From assembly GCA_028370155.1 (NCBI GenBank), contig CP116670.1, positions 4,030,001 through 4,094,000 of the forward strand: 64,000 bases of DNA, written 5' to 3'. Source of the DNA: Arthrobacter sp. OVS8 (GTDB lineage: Bacteria; Actinomycetota; Actinomycetes; Actinomycetales; Micrococcaceae). The stretch's first letter is position 1. The number at the start of each line of letters is the position of its first letter. The position numbers and the translations under genes are program-made. Shown one piece after another: positions 10,240 through 19,882 of the stretch. Under the pieces are notes generated by a model that did no database searches, was not told the DNA's origin, and saw only the letters and a program-made list of their open reading frames with translations.

Positions 10240-10313
10240 CGCGGGGTGGAGCAGTTCGGTAGCTCGCTGGGCTCATAACCCAGAGGTCACAGGTTCAAAT
10301 CCTGTCCCCGCAA
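10240..10313 (+). tRNA. Initiator tRNA-fMet (CAT), copy 2
   Basis: Same 74-nt sequence as copy 1, with the C1-A72 mismatch, three G-C pairs in the anticodon stem and a CAT anticodon. The 5' flank also resembles copy 1 (TAG-GT, GTTGATC, GCGAC), so the duplication included about 20 bp of leader. It has a separate -10-like box and a separate terminator, so each copy is probably its own transcription unit. Confidence 0.97.
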
Positions 10314-10326
10314 CGGAAGAAGAAAG

Positions 10327-10358
10327 AAAGGCCCGGATCTGTTGATCCGGGCCTTTTT
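10327..10358 (+). terminator. Strong intrinsic terminator after tRNA-fMet copy 2
   Basis: A 13-bp perfect stem (AAAGGCCCGGATC with GATCCGGGCCTTT) with a TGTT loop, ending in a five-T run. Classic factor-independent terminator. Confidence 0.88.
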
Positions 10359-10437
10359 GTTGCCTCCGGCAGACCCCAAACACCCTAAAACGGGGTTCAG
10401 GGCCTCGGCGGGCCGTTATCGGGCGGGGTGCAGCCCG

Positions 10438-11874
10438 TTAGCTGTCTTTGAGCCGCTGGTACGTTTCCAGCGCCCGGGCCCGTGACTCGGGCAGCCCGAC
10501 CACCGGGTCCGGATAGCCTGACGCCGGGCCGTCCGCCTTCCACGGTTCGTGGATCGCCTTGTCGTCCAGGCCGGCCAGCTCCGGGAGGTACTCGCGCAGG
10601 TAGCGGGCCCCGGCGTCGAACTTCTTGCTCTGGGTGACCGGGTTGAAGATCCGGAAGTACGGCGACGCGTCGGCGCCGGATCCGGCCACCCACTGCCAGT
10701 TCGCCGGGTTGCTCGCGGCGTCGGCGTCCACCAGCGTGTCCCAGAACCAGGCCTCGCCAAGCCTCCAGTCGGCCAACAGGTTCTTGACCAGGAAGCTCGC
10801 GGCGGCCATGCGGACGCGGTTGTGCATCCAACCGGTCTGCCACAGCTGGCGCATCCCGGCGTCCACCAGTGGATAGCCGGTCCGGCCCTGCTGCCAGGCT
10901 GTGAGTTCGGCCCCGGAGGGCGTCTGCCAGGCGAAGCGGTCAAACTCGGGACGGTAGTTGCGGGTGGCCAGTTCCGGATTCTCGTAGAGCAGCTGCCAGC
11001 AGAACTCCCGCCAGCCGAGTTCGGAGCGGAAGATCCCGACGTCGGCCGGCGCCGCGTGCCCGTAGCGTTCCCGCAGCGCATGCCAGATCCGGAAGGGGCT
11101 GATCTCGCCGAACCGCAGATGTGCGGAGAGCCGGCTGGTCCCCTCGACCCCGGGGTGTCCCGGCCGGTGCCGTATTCCTCGGCCGGACCGTCGAGGAAGT
11201 CGTCCAACCGCTCCCGGGCGCCGGCTTCCCGGGCTGCCAGGTTTCGGCAAGACCGGCACTCCAGTCCGGCCTGCGGGGAGAAGACCCCAGCCCTCGAGGG
11301 CATCGCCGGCCGGGTGCCCTCCGTCCGCGCCCACAGCCGGGGCAGGGAGGCGATCCGGGGCGTCCAGGGGGAGCCGGGGCTCCGGAGCCTCCAGGCAGGC
11401 CCGCCAGAAGGGCGTGAAGACCTTGTACGGCCCGCCCGCGCCGGTCCGCACCGTCCATGGCTCAAACATCAGGTTCGCCTGGAAGCTGGCCGCCGTGAGG
11501 CCCTCGTCCGCGGCCCAGGACTTGATGCCGGCGTCCACCTCGCGTTCCGGTCCTCCGTAGCGGCGGTTCCACAGCAGCGTTGAAGCTCCCGTTTCCCGGG
11601 CAAGGTCCCGGATAATGCCCGCGGCCGGTCCACGGCGCAGCAGCAGGCGTGAGCCCGCCGCCTCCAGTCCGGCGGCCAGATCCGTCAGCGAATGGTGCAG
11701 CCACCATTTTGTGGCGCCGCCGAGAGGCCGCACGCCGGGGGATGACTCGTCGAGGACATAAACCACGGTCAGCGGCTGTCCCAGCGAGGCCGCTTCGCTC
11801 AGGGCCGGGTTGTCATCCAGCCGGAGATCGTCGCGAAGCCAGACAAGGGTCGAAGATTGGTTTCCCGAAGACAT
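10438..11874 (-). CDS. phr: Deoxyribodipyrimidine photolyase (frame-broken)
   Basis: Class I CPD photolyase/cryptochrome family, about 480 aa, repairing UV cyclobutane dimers with FADH. The N-terminal Rossmann domain (TLVWLRDDLRLDDNPAL) binds the antenna chromophore. The FAD-binding C-terminal domain has the family block GWREFCWQLLYENPE, RTGYPLVDAGMRQLWQTGWMHNR, the VKNLL segment and DADAASNPANWQW. The open frame is intact at both ends, but about 50 residues in the middle are out of frame. Three single-base losses (near 11280, 11233 and 11150) cancel out; all lie in G or C runs. Start ATG 11874 is chosen over GTG 11889. It is isolated between the tRNA terminator and the pspA terminator. Confidence 0.9.
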   Translation of the reverse strand: MSSGNQSSTLVWLRDDLRLDDNPALSEAASLGQPLTVVYVLDESSPGVRPLGGATKWWLHHSLTDLAAGLEAAGSRLLLRRGPAAGIIRDLARETGASTLLWNRRYGGPEREVDAGIKSWAADEGLTAASFQANLMFEPWTVRTGAGGPYKVFTPFWRACLEAPEPRLPLDAPDRLPAPAVGADGGHPAGDALEGWGLLPAGRTGVPVLPKPGSPGSRRPGAVGRLPRRSGRGIRHRPGHPGVEGTSRLSAHLRFGEISPFRIWHALRERYGHAAPADVGIFRSELGWREFCWQLLYENPELATRNYRPEFDRFAWQTPSGAELTAWQQGRTGYPLVDAGMRQLWQTGWMHNRVRMAAASFLVKNLLADWRLGEAWFWDTLVDADAASNPANWQWVAGSGADASPYFRIFNPVTQSKKFDAGARYLREYLPELAGLDDKAIHEPWKADGPASGYPDPVVGLPESRARALETYQRLKDS

Positions 11875-11908
11875 GGATCCACGGTACACGTGGCAGGCAC
11901 GGCAAGGC

Positions 11909-11946
11909 CGGGCCCCGTCACCGTCGGTCGACGGTTCCGGGGCCCG
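11909..11946 (-). terminator. Terminator downstream of pspA
   Basis: Two stacked stems, CGGGCCCCG / CGGGGCCCG and inner CCGTC / GACGG, lie just after the repaired pspA stop and before the photolyase start. There is no strong T-tract. Confidence 0.55.
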
Positions 11947-11996
11947 TCCTCGGCAGATCCGGTACCTCGCGTCCGGCGGAAAGCGCCGGGGCTGTC

Positions 11997-12781
11997 CTAA
12001 AGCTTGTCGAAGTCGGCTTCGTCGACGGTGGAGCCGGCTGTCCGGCCCTCTCCCGCGCCGATGGCAGCGGGGAGCCGCCGGACTTCAGCGCGGCGAGCCG
12101 TGCCTCGATCTCGGTCTGTTCGCCGAGGTCCTCCAGCGAGTTGAACTGCGCGTCCAGGCTTGACGCGGCCAGCTCCTGCTGGCCGCGGACCTTCGCCTCT
12201 TCGCGGCGGATCTTCTCTTCGAAGCGGCCCACCTCGGACGTGGGATCCATGAAGTCGATGCTCTTGAGGGCATCGTGCACCTGGGACTGGGCCGCGGCGG
12301 TCTTGGAACGGGCCACCAGCTGGTTGCGCTTGCTGGTGAGCTCGTTGAGCTTGCCCTTCATCTGGTCCAGGCCGTGCTTGAGCTTGTCCACCACCTCGGT
12401 CTGCGAGGCGATGCTCGGCTCGGCGGCCTTGGCATCGTTCTCCGCGGACATCTGGCGCTGCAGGGCCACCTTGGCAAGGTTGTCGAACTTCTCCGCGTCG
12501 GTAACGTCACCCTTGGACCGGTACTCGTCGGCCTTGCGGGACGCGGCGAGGGCTTTGCGGCCCCAATCCTGGGCGTTCTTGACGTCTTCGTTGTAGTCGT
12601 CCTGAAGCATGCGCAGGTTGCCGATGGTCTGCGCCACTGCGGACTCGGCTTCGGCGATGTTGTTGGTGTAGTCCCGGACCATCTGGTCCAGCATCTTCTG
12701 CGGGTCCTCCGCCTGGTCCAGGAGGGAATTGATGTTGGCCTTCGCCAGCTGCGCCATGCGGCCGAAAATGGACTGCTTCAT
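11997..12781 (-). CDS. pspA: PspA/IM30 family membrane-stress protein
   Basis: Phage-shock-protein A/IM30/Vipp1 family, about 260 aa, peripheral inner-membrane protein that stabilises stressed membranes. It starts MKQSIFGRMAQLAKANINSLLDQAEDP, the family's N-terminal amphipathic helix and conserved NSLLDQAEDP block. The remainder is a long coiled coil rich in Ala, Glu, Lys and Gln. Start ATG 12781 follows AAAGGT. Near 12072 a run of four C breaks the frame. One more C gives a short acidic tail ending in ADFDKL and a stop at 11997-11999, instead of the arginine-rich read-through to 11918. It lies 140 bp downstream of the TPM-domain gene in the same direction, suggesting a shared envelope-stress role. 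Confidence 0.9.
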
Positions 12782-12921
12782 GGTGATACCTTTCGTCCTG
12801 CTCAGTGGTTCCCACTGAATTCGGTGAACAGTGAAAATGTACTTCTTCCATCCGCCCGCGGGAGCTTCCCGCCGGCGCCTAGTCTGTAGTGGCCTGGCCC
12901 GCGTGGCGGGCAGCGGCTTTG

Positions 12922-14961
12922 CTAGAAGTCTCCGCCGCCGCCGAAGTCCCCGCCCCAGCCGCCGCCGGAATCTCCGCCGCCGCCCCAGCCGCCGCCGGAA
13001 TCCCCGCCGCCGCCCCAACCGCCGCCGCCTCCGCCGCCGCCATGCAGGATGGAGTTGATGAGGATGCCGCCAAGGATGGCGCCGCCCAGGCCGCCGCCTC
13101 CGCCGCCGCCGAACATTCCGCCACGTCCGTAGCCCTGGTTGGCGTATCCGCCGAAGTGGTCGACGTCGGACTGTGCCAGCTGCGCGGCCTGTGCCGCCAG
13201 CGCGTGGGCCTGCTGGGCGTACTGCAGGGCCGTGACCGGATCGGTACGGGAGATGGACAGCGCGTAGTCCAGGTTCCGCTGGGCCTCAGCCAGGCGGGTC
13301 CGGGCCTCGGTGCCCACGCCGCCGCGGCGGGCCGTGATGTAGTCCGAAGTGGCGCTGATCTGCGCCTGCGCGGACATGATGCTCTGCTGCAGGGAGGCCT
13401 GCGCGCGGCGGGCCTGCTCCTGCTGGTCCCGGATGCCGGAGAGGGCCGCATCCAGCGACTGGTGCGCCGTCTCGACACGCTCCAGGGTGGCGATGGGATC
13501 GATCTTCCCGCCCTGGATTTCGGCCTTGACCCGCGCCAGCGAGGCTTCCACGGCAGCCACCGGTCCGGTCAGCTCAGGGTGCGCCCCGGACTGGATCAGT
13601 GCCCTGGCCTGGGCCAGGTCCTGGGAGGTGTCGACGACGGCGGACTCGAGCCCGTTGCGTGCCTCGTCGAGGGTTCCGGCGACCTTCGTGATGGCTCCGA
13701 TCAGCACGTTCGTCTGGTGCAGGCTCTCTTCAGCTGCCCGGACGGCGACGGCGGCGAGGCTGCCTTCGCCGGCGCTGAGCTTCTCCTGGGCCGTGACGGA
13801 GGCATTCTGTACGAAGGCGAGCCGTTCCTTGGCCTGGTTGATGTTGTCGCCCACCTGCACCAGGGCACTCTCGGCGTACTTGGCCCGCAATTCGTCGAGC
13901 GAATGCTCGGCGCTGGCGATTTTGGCTTCCGCCTCACGCGCTCCGGCACTGACCGCGGCAAGCGCCTGCGGGGCGTTCTTCTCCAGCTCGCGGAGCGAAT
14001 CGAAGTCGGCCTTCTGCTCCTGAAGGGAAGCGAGCGCGGCCTCGGAACGGCGGATGATCTCGCCGAGCCAGGTCCGCTGCTGCTCTTCGGTATCGGGGAT
14101 GTGGTCATCGAGCTGCTGCTGCAGTTTGAACGACTCGGACATGTGGCCCTTGGCGTCCTCCAGCGCCTTCGTGAAGTTCCCGACGGCGGCGTCGCCGTAC
14201 TGCGCCTGCGCGAAACCAAGCTCCTGCTCGCTGGACTTGATGGCGTCGTCGGCCTCGATCAGCAGGGAACCGCTCTTGCGGCGCAGCTCCTCGACGGTGA
14301 GCCCTGCAAGCGGATCCACCTCGGCGCCCTGCGGCCCGTGGCCAGCGCCTGCGGCCGCGGCGGCCTTCTTCCGGCGGTTGCGGAGGTAGAGGTAGGCTCC
14401 CGCGCCGCCGGCGGCGACCACACCGACCCCGACGAGCACGGCGCTGCCAGCGCCGCCTTCTGACGGGACGGTGCCCTTGCCGCCCCCGGCGGCGTCGCCG
14501 ATGGCAGCGGCGCTATCGATGGCGGCCTGTGCGTAGTCCCCTTCGCGGAGGTTCGGGTCAACCGCGCTTTCCACGATGGTGTCGCGCTGGGCGTCCGTGA
14601 TTTTGCTGTTGGCGGGCTTGCTCAAAAGGTACTGCCGCGTGTCCGTGGCGACGGTCAGGAGCATGGCGTTCGCGCCGAGGCTTGCCTTGTCCGCCACCTC
14701 AGCAGCCCAGGCATAACGGTCGGTGGGGTTTTCGAACTTGTCCACGTAGACGACGTGGTAGGTCATCGCGTGGTCGGCGCCGAGCTGCTTGATGGCCTCT
14801 TCGACTTCGCCCGTCCGGTCGCCGAGGACGCCGGCTGTGTCAACGATCTTGGTGACGGGGTCGAGAGTGACCGGATCCTCTGCGAGGGCCGGAGCGGCGG
14901 GAAGCGCCAGCAGTCCGACGACGCCGAGAACGGCGAGGAGACGTTTATAGGTAGACCGCAT
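12922..14961 (-). CDS. TPM-domain protein with coiled coil and Gly-rich tail
   Basis: Exported membrane protein of 679 aa, intact. A Sec signal peptide (LLAVLGVVGLLALPAAPALA) is followed by a TPM domain (about 30-150: VTKIVDTAGVLGDRTGEVEEAIKQ). Next comes a transmembrane helix (AVLVGVGVVAAGGAGAYLYL) with a basic stop-transfer sequence, then about 400 residues of predicted coiled coil, probably cytoplasmic. The tail is extremely Gly-rich with WGGGGDSGG repeats and ends in GGGGDF. Start ATG 14961 is preceded by GAAGGG. TPM proteins in Actinobacteria often sit beside pspA, as here. The repetitive glycine tail resembles the C-termini of other TPM proteins and may be a flexible interaction segment. 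Exact function unknown. Confidence 0.85.
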   Translation of the reverse strand: MRSTYKRLLAVLGVVGLLALPAAPALAEDPVTLDPVTKIVDTAGVLGDRTGEVEEAIKQLGADHAMTYHVVYVDKFENPTDRYAWAAEVADKASLGANAMLLTVATDTRQYLLSKPANSKITDAQRDTIVESAVDPNLREGDYAQAAIDSAAAIGDAAGGGKGTVPSEGGAGSAVLVGVGVVAAGGAGAYLYLRNRRKKAAAAAGAGHGPQGAEVDPLAGLTVEELRRKSGSLLIEADDAIKSSEQELGFAQAQYGDAAVGNFTKALEDAKGHMSESFKLQQQLDDHIPDTEEQQRTWLGEIIRRSEAALASLQEQKADFDSLRELEKNAPQALAAVSAGAREAEAKIASAEHSLDELRAKYAESALVQVGDNINQAKERLAFVQNASVTAQEKLSAGEGSLAAVAVRAAEESLHQTNVLIGAITKVAGTLDEARNGLESAVVDTSQDLAQARALIQSGAHPELTGPVAAVEASLARVKAEIQGGKIDPIATLERVETAHQSLDAALSGIRDQQEQARRAQASLQQSIMSAQAQISATSDYITARRGGVGTEARTRLAEAQRNLDYALSISRTDPVTALQYAQQAHALAAQAAQLAQSDVDHFGGYANQGYGRGGMFGGGGGGGLGGAILGGILINSILHGGGGGGGGWGGGGDSGGGWGGGGDSGGGWGGDFGGGGDF

Positions 14962-15270
14962 GTGCAACCCTTCAGCACTTCTGCGACCGGTTCGGGCCGA
15001 ACCGGTCGTCACAGAATGCAGCAGCGCCCCCACGCAGATGTAAAGCCGCAGGTCGCTGTGGCAATTCCATTTGATTCTATGGTGCACCCAATTGACCGTC
15101 CACCAACGGGAATATGCCACCAGCGAAAAGCGCTGAACCAGTGACAGCACGGGTCGTGACGGGCCGGGATATCACCCTGTCCAGACGTTCAGCAACCTCC
15201 CAGCAAACGTGCGCTCTAGTATCAGTGAGATCGTCCATAGTTAATGAAGACACGGATGAAAGGAAGTCTT

Positions 15271-16970
15271 ATGACTGAGAACCCAGCGCAGGGCGCGTCA
15301 CCAGAGAACCGGGAGCCGGCCACGCCGAACGAGGGCGAATCCGGACGCCCGCAGGCTGCCCCCGCGCCGGACTCACAGCAGGACAACCCACCGCAGGACA
15401 CAGCGCAGGACAGCCCGCAGGAAAATCCGACCCTTCGGCTGGACCGGGCCGCGGGCAACCCGCCCCAGCCGGTCTACCCGCAGCACCAGCCGTCCTACGG
15501 CCGCCCCCGGCGCCGGAGACGCAGCAGTTCGGTGCCCCGCAGGAGTACGTGCACCAGGGCAGCACGCCGGGCCAGCCCAACCCGCAGCACACCCCGGGTA
15601 CGGGCAGGCAACGAACAACACCGCTTTTGGGCAGCCCCAGCAGGGCAGCGCCCAGCAAGGGACTTTCCAGCACGGCCAGCCTCCTTTCAGCCAGGCCCAG
15701 CACGGGAGTTTCGGGGGCAACCCGTCCGGTTCCCCGTATGCCTCCGACCCGGCCCACGCCCCGAAGCGCAAGGCCGCCTTCGGTGTCCCGACGCTCGTGG
15801 CCAGCATTCTTGCCGCCGGCCTCGTCGGCGGCGGCGTGGTCGCAGGGACCACGCAGCTGATGGGCGACCGGTCTTTCACGTCCACCGGATCCAGCAACAG
15901 CAGCCAGGCCGGCCCCGTCATCGTAAATAACAGGGAAGACGTGAACGCCATCACCGCGGCGGCGGTGAAGGCCTCGCCCAGCGTCGTGACCATCAAGGCC
16001 TCAAACGGCAGCGAGGGCGGCACGGGCTCCGGCATCATTCTCGACGGTGAAGGCCATGTCCTCACCAACACCCACGTCGTGACGCTGGACGGCACGGCGG
16101 CCAACGCCGCAATCGAAGTGCGCATGAGTGACGGCAAGGTTTACAGCGCCACGATTGTTGGCACTGATCCGCTTTCCGACCTCGCAGTCGTGAAAATCCA
16201 GGACGGCTCCGGGCTGGTACCGGCGGTGCTGGGCGATTCCGGCAAGCTGAACGTCGGCGACACCGCCGTCGCGATCGGCTCGCCCCTCGGCCTCACGGGG
16301 ACCGTCACCGACGGCATCGTGTCCACCCTGAACCGCACCATCAGCGTTGCCTCCTCGGCCGCTCCCAAGGAGGGCGGACAATTCACAAGGCGACGACCAG
16401 GGCTTCCAGTTCGCACCGCCGGACGGCGGGCAGGGCCAGACCACCGCTGACCAGGGAAGCATCTCGATCAACGTGATCCAGACGGACGCTGCGATCAACC
16501 CCGGCAACTCCGGCGGTGCCCTGGTCAACACCAAGGGTGAGATCATCGGCGTGAATGTCGCCATCGCCTCGGCCGGCGGCGAATCCTCGAGCAGCGGCAA
16601 CATCGGCGTCGGCTTCAGCATCCCGATCAACCACGCCAAGCGGGTCGCCCAGGAGATCATCAGCACGGGCAAGGCCACGCACGGCCAGTTCGGCGTGAGT
16701 GTGAAGCAGAAAACCGCCAGCGACTCGGCGTCCGGCTTCTCCGTCGGGGCCGAAGTGGCCACCGTTGAGCCCGGCTCCGCCGCGGACAAGGCCGGCGTCA
16801 AGGTCGGCGACGTTGTGACGAAGTTCCAGGACCTCGCCATCAGCGACCCGAACCAGCTGACGGCCGCCGTCCGCGAGCAGCCTGCCGGCGCTTCCGTCAA
16901 GGTCACCGTCATCCGCGGCGGCGAGGAGCAGCAGCTCGACGTGACGCTTGGCGCGGCCGCCGAGCAGTAA
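15271..16970 (+). CDS. HtrA/DegP-like trypsin-type protease with PDZ domain (frame-broken)
   Basis: Membrane-anchored periplasmic-type serine protease for envelope protein quality control. Start ATG 15271 follows AAAGGAAG. The first about 160 residues are a Pro/Gln-rich cytoplasmic segment, then one transmembrane helix (LVASILAAGLVGGGVVAGTT) and the trypsin domain. The catalytic triad is visible as His in LTNTHVV, Asp in SDLAVVK and Ser in GNSGGAL. A C-terminal PDZ domain contains VEPGSAADKAGVKVGDVV. Breaks occur near 15505 and 15598 (one base lost each) and near 16376 (net +1 or -2). The triad is intact after repair, so inactivation is unlikely. It diverges from the TPM gene, with about 300 bp between them that I cannot assign further. 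Confidence 0.85.
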
Positions 16971-17019
16971 CAGCAGTAGCTGCGGAATAGGCAGTAGCAG
17001 CGCACAGCGTTCCACCCGG

Positions 17020-17051
17020 GGCCGGGCAGCACCACCTGGTGCTGCCCGGCC
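17020..17051 (+). terminator. Terminator after the HtrA-like gene
   Basis: A 15-bp stem (GGCCGGGCAGCACCA with TGGTGCTGCCCGGCC) with a two-base loop, followed by TTCGCC. Confidence 0.7.
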
Positions 17052-17247
17052 TTCGCCATGCTGCCGGGCTTTGCTGTGCCGTCGGGCCTGTGCAGTGCGG
17101 CGCCCCGGCGCTGACACAGGCCTTAACCAAGCCGCGCCTGGGACCGCCTATATGGTTAGCTAAGAGCACCCCGGCACTCCGGGCGTCCCGTGGCCACGAC
17201 CCCACCCGGCTGGCTGTCCACCCGCATGGAAGGCTGCTGTAAACACA

Positions 17248-18060
17248 GTGGAAGAGACATTGAAGATCATCGTGCTGGTCAAGCACGTCCCTGACGCTCA
17301 GTTCGACCGACACCTCACCGGCGAGGGCAACACGACGGACCGCTCCGAGAGCATCCTGTCCGAACTGGACGAGTACGCCCTGGAGGCCGCACTCCAGCTG
17401 ATCGAGGCCCGCGGCGGGGAAGCTGCCGGCAACAAGGTCATCGCCCTGAGCATGGGGCCGGCCGGCGCTGTCAACGCGGTGAAGAAGTCCCTCCAGATCG
17501 GCGCCAGCGAAGGCGTCCACCTCAGCGACGACGCCCTGGCCGGATCAGACGCCGCCGCCACCTCGCTGGCCCTGGCCGCGGCCATCCGCCACCTCGGCGC
17601 GGACACCCCCGCCGACCTCATCCTCACCGGCATGGCCTCCACCGACGGCGAGACCTCCCTGGTCCCGGCCCAGCTCGCTGAGCGTCTGGACCTGCCGCAG
17701 GTCACGTTCGCGGCCTCCCTGGAGCTCGACGGCGCCAAACTCACCGCCCGCCGCGACGGCGACGCCCACGCCGATACCATCGAGGCGACGCTGCCTGCCC
17801 TCGTCTCGGTCACGGACCAGATCAATGATCCCCGGTACCCGAACTTCAAGGGCATCATGGCGGCGAAGAAGAAGACCATCACCACGCTGAGCCTTGCCGA
17901 CATCGGCGTCGACCCTGCGAAGGTGGGACGGTCCGGTTCCTGGACCGCCGTCGAGTCCGCCGAGGCCCGCCCGGCGCGCACCGCCGGGACCATCATCACC
18001 GACGAGGGCGACGCCGGCATCAAGCTGGTTGAGTTCCTGGCCGCCCAGAAGCTGCTCTAA
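17248..18060 (+). CDS. etfB: Electron transfer flavoprotein beta subunit EtfB
   Basis: Beta (small) subunit of ETF, about 270 aa, which accepts electrons from acyl-CoA dehydrogenases as a heterodimer with EtfA. Family features are KIIVLVKHVPD at the N-terminus, DEYALEAALQL, the LILTGMASTDGETSLVPAQLAE strand and the C-terminal FKGIMAAKKKTITTLSL segment. The start is either GTG 17248 or in-frame TTG 17260. The latter gives the usual MKIIVLVKH start but has a very close ribosome-binding site. It is followed after 14 bp by etfA, and the pair forms an operon. Confidence 0.94.
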   Translation: MEETLKIIVLVKHVPDAQFDRHLTGEGNTTDRSESILSELDEYALEAALQLIEARGGEAAGNKVIALSMGPAGAVNAVKKSLQIGASEGVHLSDDALAGSDAAATSLALAAAIRHLGADTPADLILTGMASTDGETSLVPAQLAERLDLPQVTFAASLELDGAKLTARRDGDAHADTIEATLPALVSVTDQINDPRYPNFKGIMAAKKKTITTLSLADIGVDPAKVGRSGSWTAVESAEARPARTAGTIITDEGDAGIKLVEFLAAQKLL

Positions 18061-18074
18061 GGGGATCCGCAGAC

Positions 18075-19028
18075 ATGGCAAAAGTACTGGTATTCATTGA
18101 CAACCCGGGCCAGGCGCTGAAGAAGGCCAGCCTGGAATTGCTCACCATTGCCCGGTCCCTGGGCGAGCCTGCGGTCGCGTTCAACGGCGACCTGCATGAC
18201 GACGTCGCGGCAACCCTGGCGGCCTACGGCGTTCAAACGCTGTACCGTCCCTCCGCGGCGGACCTCGACGATTACCTCGTGGGCCCCAAGGCGTCCTATC
18301 TTGCGGCCGCGGTGCAGACCGCGGACGCCACGGTGGTCCTGACCGAGAACTCGGCGGAGGCCAAGGAAACCGCGGCGAGACTGGGCATCAAGCTCGGTGC
18401 CGGCGTCATCACCGACGTCGTTGCCGTGGATCCGGACGGCACCGCGCACAAGTCCGTGCTGGCCGGTTCCTACATCACCACGGCGAGGGCCACCACTCCC
18501 GTCGCGGTCCTGACCGTCAAATCCAACAGCATCACTCCGGAACCGGCCGTCACCGGCACGGCGCCGGCGACCATAACGGTGGCAGTGCCGGAGACCGCCA
18601 CCGCGGCGTCGGCACGGATCACCGCCCGCAGCGACAAGGCCGCCAGCGGCCGCCCGGACCTCGCGGAGGCCCGGATCGTTGTGGCCGGCGGCCGCGGAGT
18701 CGACGGCAACTTCGGCCCGGTGGAAGACCTTGCCGATGCCCTGGGAGCAGCCATCGGCGCTTCCCGCGCCGCGACGGACGCCGGCTGGATCGGCCACGAC
18801 GCCCAGATCGGCCAGACCGGCAAAACCGTTTCGCCCCAGCTGTACATCTCCGCAGGCATCTCGGGGGCCATCCAGCAGAAGGCCGGCATGCAGACCGCCA
18901 AGGTGATCGTGGCCGTGAACAAGGATGCCGAGTCGCCCGTTTTCGAGATCGCCGACTTCGGCATCGTGGGAGACCTCTTCCAGGTCCTGCCGCAGGCCAC
19001 CGAGGAAATCAAGAAGCGCAGGGGCTGA
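18075..19028 (+). CDS. etfA: Electron transfer flavoprotein alpha subunit EtfA
   Basis: Alpha subunit of ETF, 317 aa and intact. The C-terminal FAD domain has the family signature: LYISAGISGAIQQKAGM, then IVAVNKDAESPVFEIADFGIVGDLF. The N-terminal domain (AKVLVFIDNPGQALKKASLELL) matches the alpha fold. Start ATG 18075 lies behind AAGGGGATC, 14 bp after etfB. The PIG-L gene begins five bases past the stop and may be co-transcribed. Confidence 0.95.
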   Translation: MAKVLVFIDNPGQALKKASLELLTIARSLGEPAVAFNGDLHDDVAATLAAYGVQTLYRPSAADLDDYLVGPKASYLAAAVQTADATVVLTENSAEAKETAARLGIKLGAGVITDVVAVDPDGTAHKSVLAGSYITTARATTPVAVLTVKSNSITPEPAVTGTAPATITVAVPETATAASARITARSDKAASGRPDLAEARIVVAGGRGVDGNFGPVEDLADALGAAIGASRAATDAGWIGHDAQIGQTGKTVSPQLYISAGISGAIQQKAGMQTAKVIVAVNKDAESPVFEIADFGIVGDLFQVLPQATEEIKKRRG

Positions 19029-19032
19029 GTCC

Positions 19033-19809
19033 TTGAACACTTTCGCCACGCAGGCGCAAAGCCCGTTCGATCCGGAACACCACCGGGTCGAGCGGGTGCT
19101 GTTTCACTGCCCACCCGGACGACGTCGACTTCGGCGCCGCCGGCACGGTCGCCGCCTGGACCGCCGCCGGCGTCCAGGTCAGCTACTGCATCATGACGGA
19201 CGGAGACGCCGGCGGCTTCGACCCCGCGCAACGGGACGAGATTGTCCGGCTGCGGAACGAGGAACAGCGCCGTGCGGCCGCCCTTGTCGGGGTGACAGAC
19301 ATCCACTACCTGCACGAACGCGACGGCTACCTCGAGCCCTCGCACGGGGTGATCCGCGAAGTGGTGCGGCTGATCCGGCAACTCCGACCCGACGTCGTGC
19401 TCTCGATGCACCCCGAACGGAACTGGAACCGGATCCAGAAGAGCCACCCTGACCATCTGGCGGTGGGGAGGCCGTGACGCGGGCGGTGTATCCGGCGCTG
19501 GAGAACCCGTTCGCGTACCCGGAGCTGGCCGAGTCCGGGCTGGAGGCGTACAAGCTGCCCTGGCTGTGGCTCTTCGCCGGACCGGAGGAGCGCGAGAACC
19601 ACTTCGTCGACGTCACTGACCACGTCGACGGCAAACTCGCTGCCATCCACATCCATGTCAGCCAGCACCCCGACATCGAGGCCATGGACCGCACGGTCCG
19701 CGGCCTCATGGTCCGGACCGCGGAGCGCGGCGGGCTGCCGGCCGGCCGCAGCGCCGAGGCCTTCCACGTTGTGGAAGTCAACGGCGCGGGGACCATCGCC
19801 GGCTTTTAG
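19033..19809 (+). CDS. PIG-L/LmbE family deacetylase (frame-broken)
   Basis: Zinc-dependent N-acetyl-sugar deacetylase family that includes the mycothiol enzymes MshB and Mca, about 255 aa. The metal motif AHPDD lies near base 19110, followed by DFGAAGTVAAW. CIMTDGDAGG and RNEEQRRAAALVGV are typical of the family, and a HPDH motif lies near 19449. The C-terminal part holds HIHVSQHPD. The start is TTG 19033, five bases after the etfA stop. The frame shifts near 19103 (net +1 or -2) and near 19463 (a run of four G, probably five). Whether it acts on a mycothiol-pathway substrate or another sugar amide cannot be told here. Confidence 0.82.
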
Positions 19810-19882
19810 TGTTGCCCCTGCCGCCCTCTCCCATAAGCTGGAGTCTGTTTAAATCATATTTATTTGAGGAAGGCGGGCTTCA

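Noticed and set aside
10438..11889. Treating the photolyase as one intact 483-aa protein
   Set aside because: The frame is open throughout, but about 50 middle residues lose all family similarity while other frames hold it; three compensating one-base losses explain this.
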